A DNA stretch of 64,000 nt from CAWFGW01 sp963815495. GTDB lineage: Bacteria > Bacteroidota > Bacteroidia > Cytophagales > JAAEPT01. The translations under genes were made by a program, and so were the position numbers. This document shows positions 61,837 to 64,000 of the stretch, in pieces. The notes under the pieces are model-generated. The model saw only the letters and a list, made by a program, of their open reading frames with translations, was not told the DNA's origin and did no database searches. The stretch lies in the NCBI GenBank assembly GCA_963815495.1, contig CAWFGW010000031.1:124001-188000 (forward strand). The letters are read 5' to 3'. The first letter of the stretch is position 1; each line of letters begins with the position of its first letter.

Positions 61837-62934
61837 TTAAGGGGTCGAATTTACGCTATCTTTTGTGATTGTCCGCAAAGAATCGGGCAAATTCCTCAAT
61901 CTTTCTTGTGCTTTACGCCATTTGATAACATTTACATTCCGAGATATTTGGCCTGTAGTATCAAGAGGTTCTAACAAGACATACATTTTTCTTGCTTCAT
62001 CATTTTTTCTTAACGAAAAATAAGCATCGGCTAAGATAAAATCATCTTCCATCGTTTTAGTGCTCATATACTGGTCTTCTAACAACGTAACCAATTCCGC
62101 ATACTTTCCTTGTGCTTGATACAATTTTGCTCTACGAAGTAAAACTTCATAATCTTTAGGGTGGTTTTTTAGCATGACTTCATACAATGAATCTTCACGT
62201 TCTGACTCTTGATTACGAAGAAAATTGTTCGCTAACAAAATTCGTGAATACTTAGACTCATACTTGACTGCGGCTTCATATAAAAAAGCAGTTTCTTTTG
62301 TGGGGTTAGTGTTCTGATACGTTTTTGCCAATGTTAATAAAACGTCTTCCCCTTTTTCACCTGATTGATAAGCACTAGCTAACTTTTGTTTAGCTACGGA
62401 AGTATCTCCTTTGTCCCATGCAATCATACCCAAAAGATAATCTTCTTGACCTTGCTTTAATTTAAGTCCACGCATAGCTGCTGCAATTGATTCTGGATCT
62501 TTTAGCTTACCTGTTTTTACCCCAGCAACTAACTCTAACTGTAACACTTCAGTTGTTTTGTTTTCATTTTCAACCTTAGATAGAATACGAAATACTTTAT
62601 GGTATTCCTCCATTGCAGCAAATACTTTAGCCTGATGTATTAAATAAGTTTGATTATCAGGGTCTTCTTTTAGTGCCAGGATGATATCATTTAATGCTTT
62701 AATTGCTTGATGATCCTCTAAATATAACTTTGATCTTCTATAAAATGCTTCATGATGCTCATCATCATCTTGTATAAGCGTGTTTAAATATTCATACATC
62801 TCTTTTCTAGCCAAATCGATATTGATATCATATACTTTACCAGAAGAATCGGGGCGGGAGCCACAACCAATCAGGAGAAACAAAAGAGGTATAAAGAGCT
62901 TAATATTCAATATAGTTATCGTTTGCTGCTGCAA
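61837..62934 (-). CDS. TPR-repeat lipoprotein
   Basis: This 365-residue exported protein has a hydrophobic N-terminus with a lipobox ([11 protein letters not shown], Cys about 24), then a chain of tetratricopeptide-like helix pairs (for example [80 protein letters not shown]). TPR arrays bind partner proteins. There is no ATG before the signal: the starts available are TTG at 62934 or another TTG 24 bp downstream. It follows the DUF5686 gene after 9 bp, so the two may work together at the outer membrane. Confidence 0.8.
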   Translation of the reverse strand: MQQQTITILNIKLFIPLLFLLIGCGSRPDSSGKVYDINIDLARKEMYEYLNTLIQDDDEHHEAFYRRSKLYLEDHQAIKALNDIILALKEDPDNQTYLIHQAKVFAAMEEYHKVFRILSKVENENKTTEVLQLELVAGVKTGKLKDPESIAAAMRGLKLKQGQEDYLLGMIAWDKGDTSVAKQKLASAYQSGEKGEDVLLTLAKTYQNTNPTKETAFLYEAAVKYESKYSRILLANNFLRNQESEREDSLYEVMLKNHPKDYEVLLRRAKLYQAQGKYAELVTLLEDQYMSTKTMEDDFILADAYFSLRKNDEARKMYVLLEPLDTTGQISRNVNVIKWRKAQERLRNLPDSLRTITKDSVNSTP

Positions 62935-62943
62935 ATTAAAAAA

Positions 62944-64000
62944 TTATAACGTCAATTGTAACGTTGCCTTTACACCAAAATTGGTGCGACCTCTATCACG
63001 ATAGGTTAAGCGATGAAACGCTTGTACACGTAAAAACTTGAATATATTTTCTACACCATACCCTACTTCAACATAAGGCACTCCTTTATCGAAAGCAGTA
63101 AAATTTGTTGAATAATCAGGGATAATATCAAAATTTTCTTGTCGGGCTGTTCCATATAACATTTGAGCATTTGTGACCACTCGCCATTTCAGCTTCCGCA
63201 TTAAAGGAATCCGGTTAAGGATGTAGCCATTAAAATGGTGAACATGATTTAATGAAACATAGTTATCTGTGACAAACTCAAAGTTATCCATTAAAGAAAA
63301 AGCGTAATTCACATAAATTGGTGATTCGTTTCCTAAATGCACGTTAAGTAATGGAAACGGTACTGTACCAAATACTTTGCCTGCTTGCCCCCAGTAATGT
63401 GTTTGTCCAAATTTTCCAATTCCCAGCTTTTGTTCCATGATTAAATCAAGCTTTTGAAAATTAAAATCACTTCCCAATACTCCCTTAATGCCATGTGTAT
63501 AACGTATAGTGACCTCTGGTAATTTTTCACTACCCAATGATCGTCTTGTGTTCCCTTGTTGAATAAATAATTCGTTTTTAGCAAATCGCAACTGGAAGGT
63601 GCCATATGTGGAGGTAATCCTCGAATTAACATTGGATGTATCTGTAGGAGAATCATAATAAAAGAATGGAAATAAGGGATCAAAATCACGTTGGGTAAGC
63701 ATCACTTTCGCTTGAAAGTTTTTATTTAGTTGTCTAAATGCATACAGGTTATTTTCTGTGGTGTAATGCGGCCCAACAATTCTTCCCCATCGGACAAAGG
63801 CCTGGTATAAGTTACCTCCTAAATCATTGGGCACCCCTAGTTGATCTAGGTCATAGCGTCTATTGGCACCAATTTGTGTCCATGGTGTTCGATCTAATAT
63901 ATAATGGACACCAACTTCATACTTGATTTTTTTGTCTTTTGACGATGGTGCCACGTATCCTTCTAAAATTAACTTATTATGAAAATCAGCGTTGGTTCTT
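62944..64000 (-). CDS. DUF5686 family outer-membrane protein, C-terminal part (partial)
   Basis: The frame is open to the right edge, so the N-terminus, usually with a carboxypeptidase-like regulatory domain, is outside the window. About 352 residues are visible. NADFHNKLILEGYVA, HYILDRTPWTQIGANRRYDL, DQLGVPNDLGG and the alternating aromatic/polar beta strands (TYGTFQLRFAKNELFIQQGN, VEVGYGVENIFKFLRVQAFH) ending in a C-terminal RTNFGVKATLQLTL are typical of DUF5686 barrels. The role is unproven; it is probably a beta-barrel in the outer membrane. It is followed by the TPR lipoprotein gene. Confidence 0.85.
   Translation of the reverse strand, partial: RTNADFHNKLILEGYVAPSSKDKKIKYEVGVHYILDRTPWTQIGANRRYDLDQLGVPNDLGGNLYQAFVRWGRIVGPHYTTENNLYAFRQLNKNFQAKVMLTQRDFDPLFPFFYYDSPTDTSNVNSRITSTYGTFQLRFAKNELFIQQGNTRRSLGSEKLPEVTIRYTHGIKGVLGSDFNFQKLDLIMEQKLGIGKFGQTHYWGQAGKVFGTVPFPLLNVHLGNESPIYVNYAFSLMDNFEFVTDNYVSLNHVHHFNGYILNRIPLMRKLKWRVVTNAQMLYGTARQENFDIIPDYSTNFTAFDKGVPYVEVGYGVENIFKFLRVQAFHRLTYRDRGRTNFGVKATLQLTL

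Overview
The window is chromosomal DNA from a member of the Bacteroidota, most likely a free-living Flavobacteriia/Cytophagia-type organism; the sequence alone does not give the genus. The evidence is: a short housekeeping sigma factor of about 287 residues, type IX secretion (T9SS) C-terminal sorting domains with the IYPNP/VFPNP motif, bacillithiol deacetylase bshB1, a DUF4301 protein, a DUF5686 outer-membrane protein, fused hisB and hisIE genes, AT-rich DNA, few Shine-Dalgarno-like sites and many perfect hairpin terminators. No rRNA, CRISPR array, prophage or intact insertion sequence was seen.

Bases 1-23350 are one long leftward surface-polysaccharide cluster, starting at asnB and tightly packed with ATGA, TGATG and 8-bp overlaps. 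It carries an ABC-type glycan exporter (permease, and an ATPase with a Wzt-like C-terminal domain), a GDP-L-fucose branch (gmd, fcl), a KDO branch (kdsD, kdsA and a KdsB-like domain inside a three-part fusion protein), and part of a nonulosonic-acid (legionaminic/pseudaminic/sialic-type) branch (LegC-like aminotransferase, NeuB-like synthase, NeuA-like CMP transferase, GNAT acetyltransferase). It also has a CBS-aminotransferase fusion, a TIM-barrel isomerase, a sulfotransferase, a HAD phosphatase, a WbsX-type protein, a LIC12162-like transferase and several glycosyltransferases. The most unusual protein is the 778-residue fusion of a DRE-TIM aldolase, an uncharacterised middle domain and a KdsB-like cytidylyltransferase.

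Bases 23400-43300 are a mosaic of single genes. They include an NlpC/P60 lipoprotein, tRNA-Ala, a GH9 glucanase, a 56-residue orphan gene with a hairpin upstream, and three exported proteins (an FN3 protein with a T9SS domain, a tyrosinase with a T9SS domain, and a tail-fibre-like protein). These are followed by an 844-bp gene-free stretch with two nearly identical repeats. Then come an EI24 membrane protein, an amidase, a DUF4301 protein, a YceI lipoprotein, a response regulator, a full-length Lhr helicase, a decayed toxin-antitoxin locus, an HTH regulator and a YiiX-like enzyme. Several REP-like hairpin elements lie between these genes.

Bases 43300-47600 hold a partial histidine operon (hisB, hisH, an ABM-domain gene, hisA, hisF, hisIE) without hisG, hisD or hisC; its spacers carry word-like inverted repeats. 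The rest is mainly housekeeping and reads leftward: a WG-repeat protein, bshB1, an M23/LysM endopeptidase, trxB, rpoD, pnp, rpsO, an LptF/LptG permease, a START-like protein, a response regulator with a C-terminal membrane helix, and the thrS-infC-rpmI-rplT operon, where infC appears to start at a non-AUG codon. A TPR lipoprotein and the C-terminal part of a DUF5686 protein follow. A tRNA with CAT anticodon lies on the plus strand.
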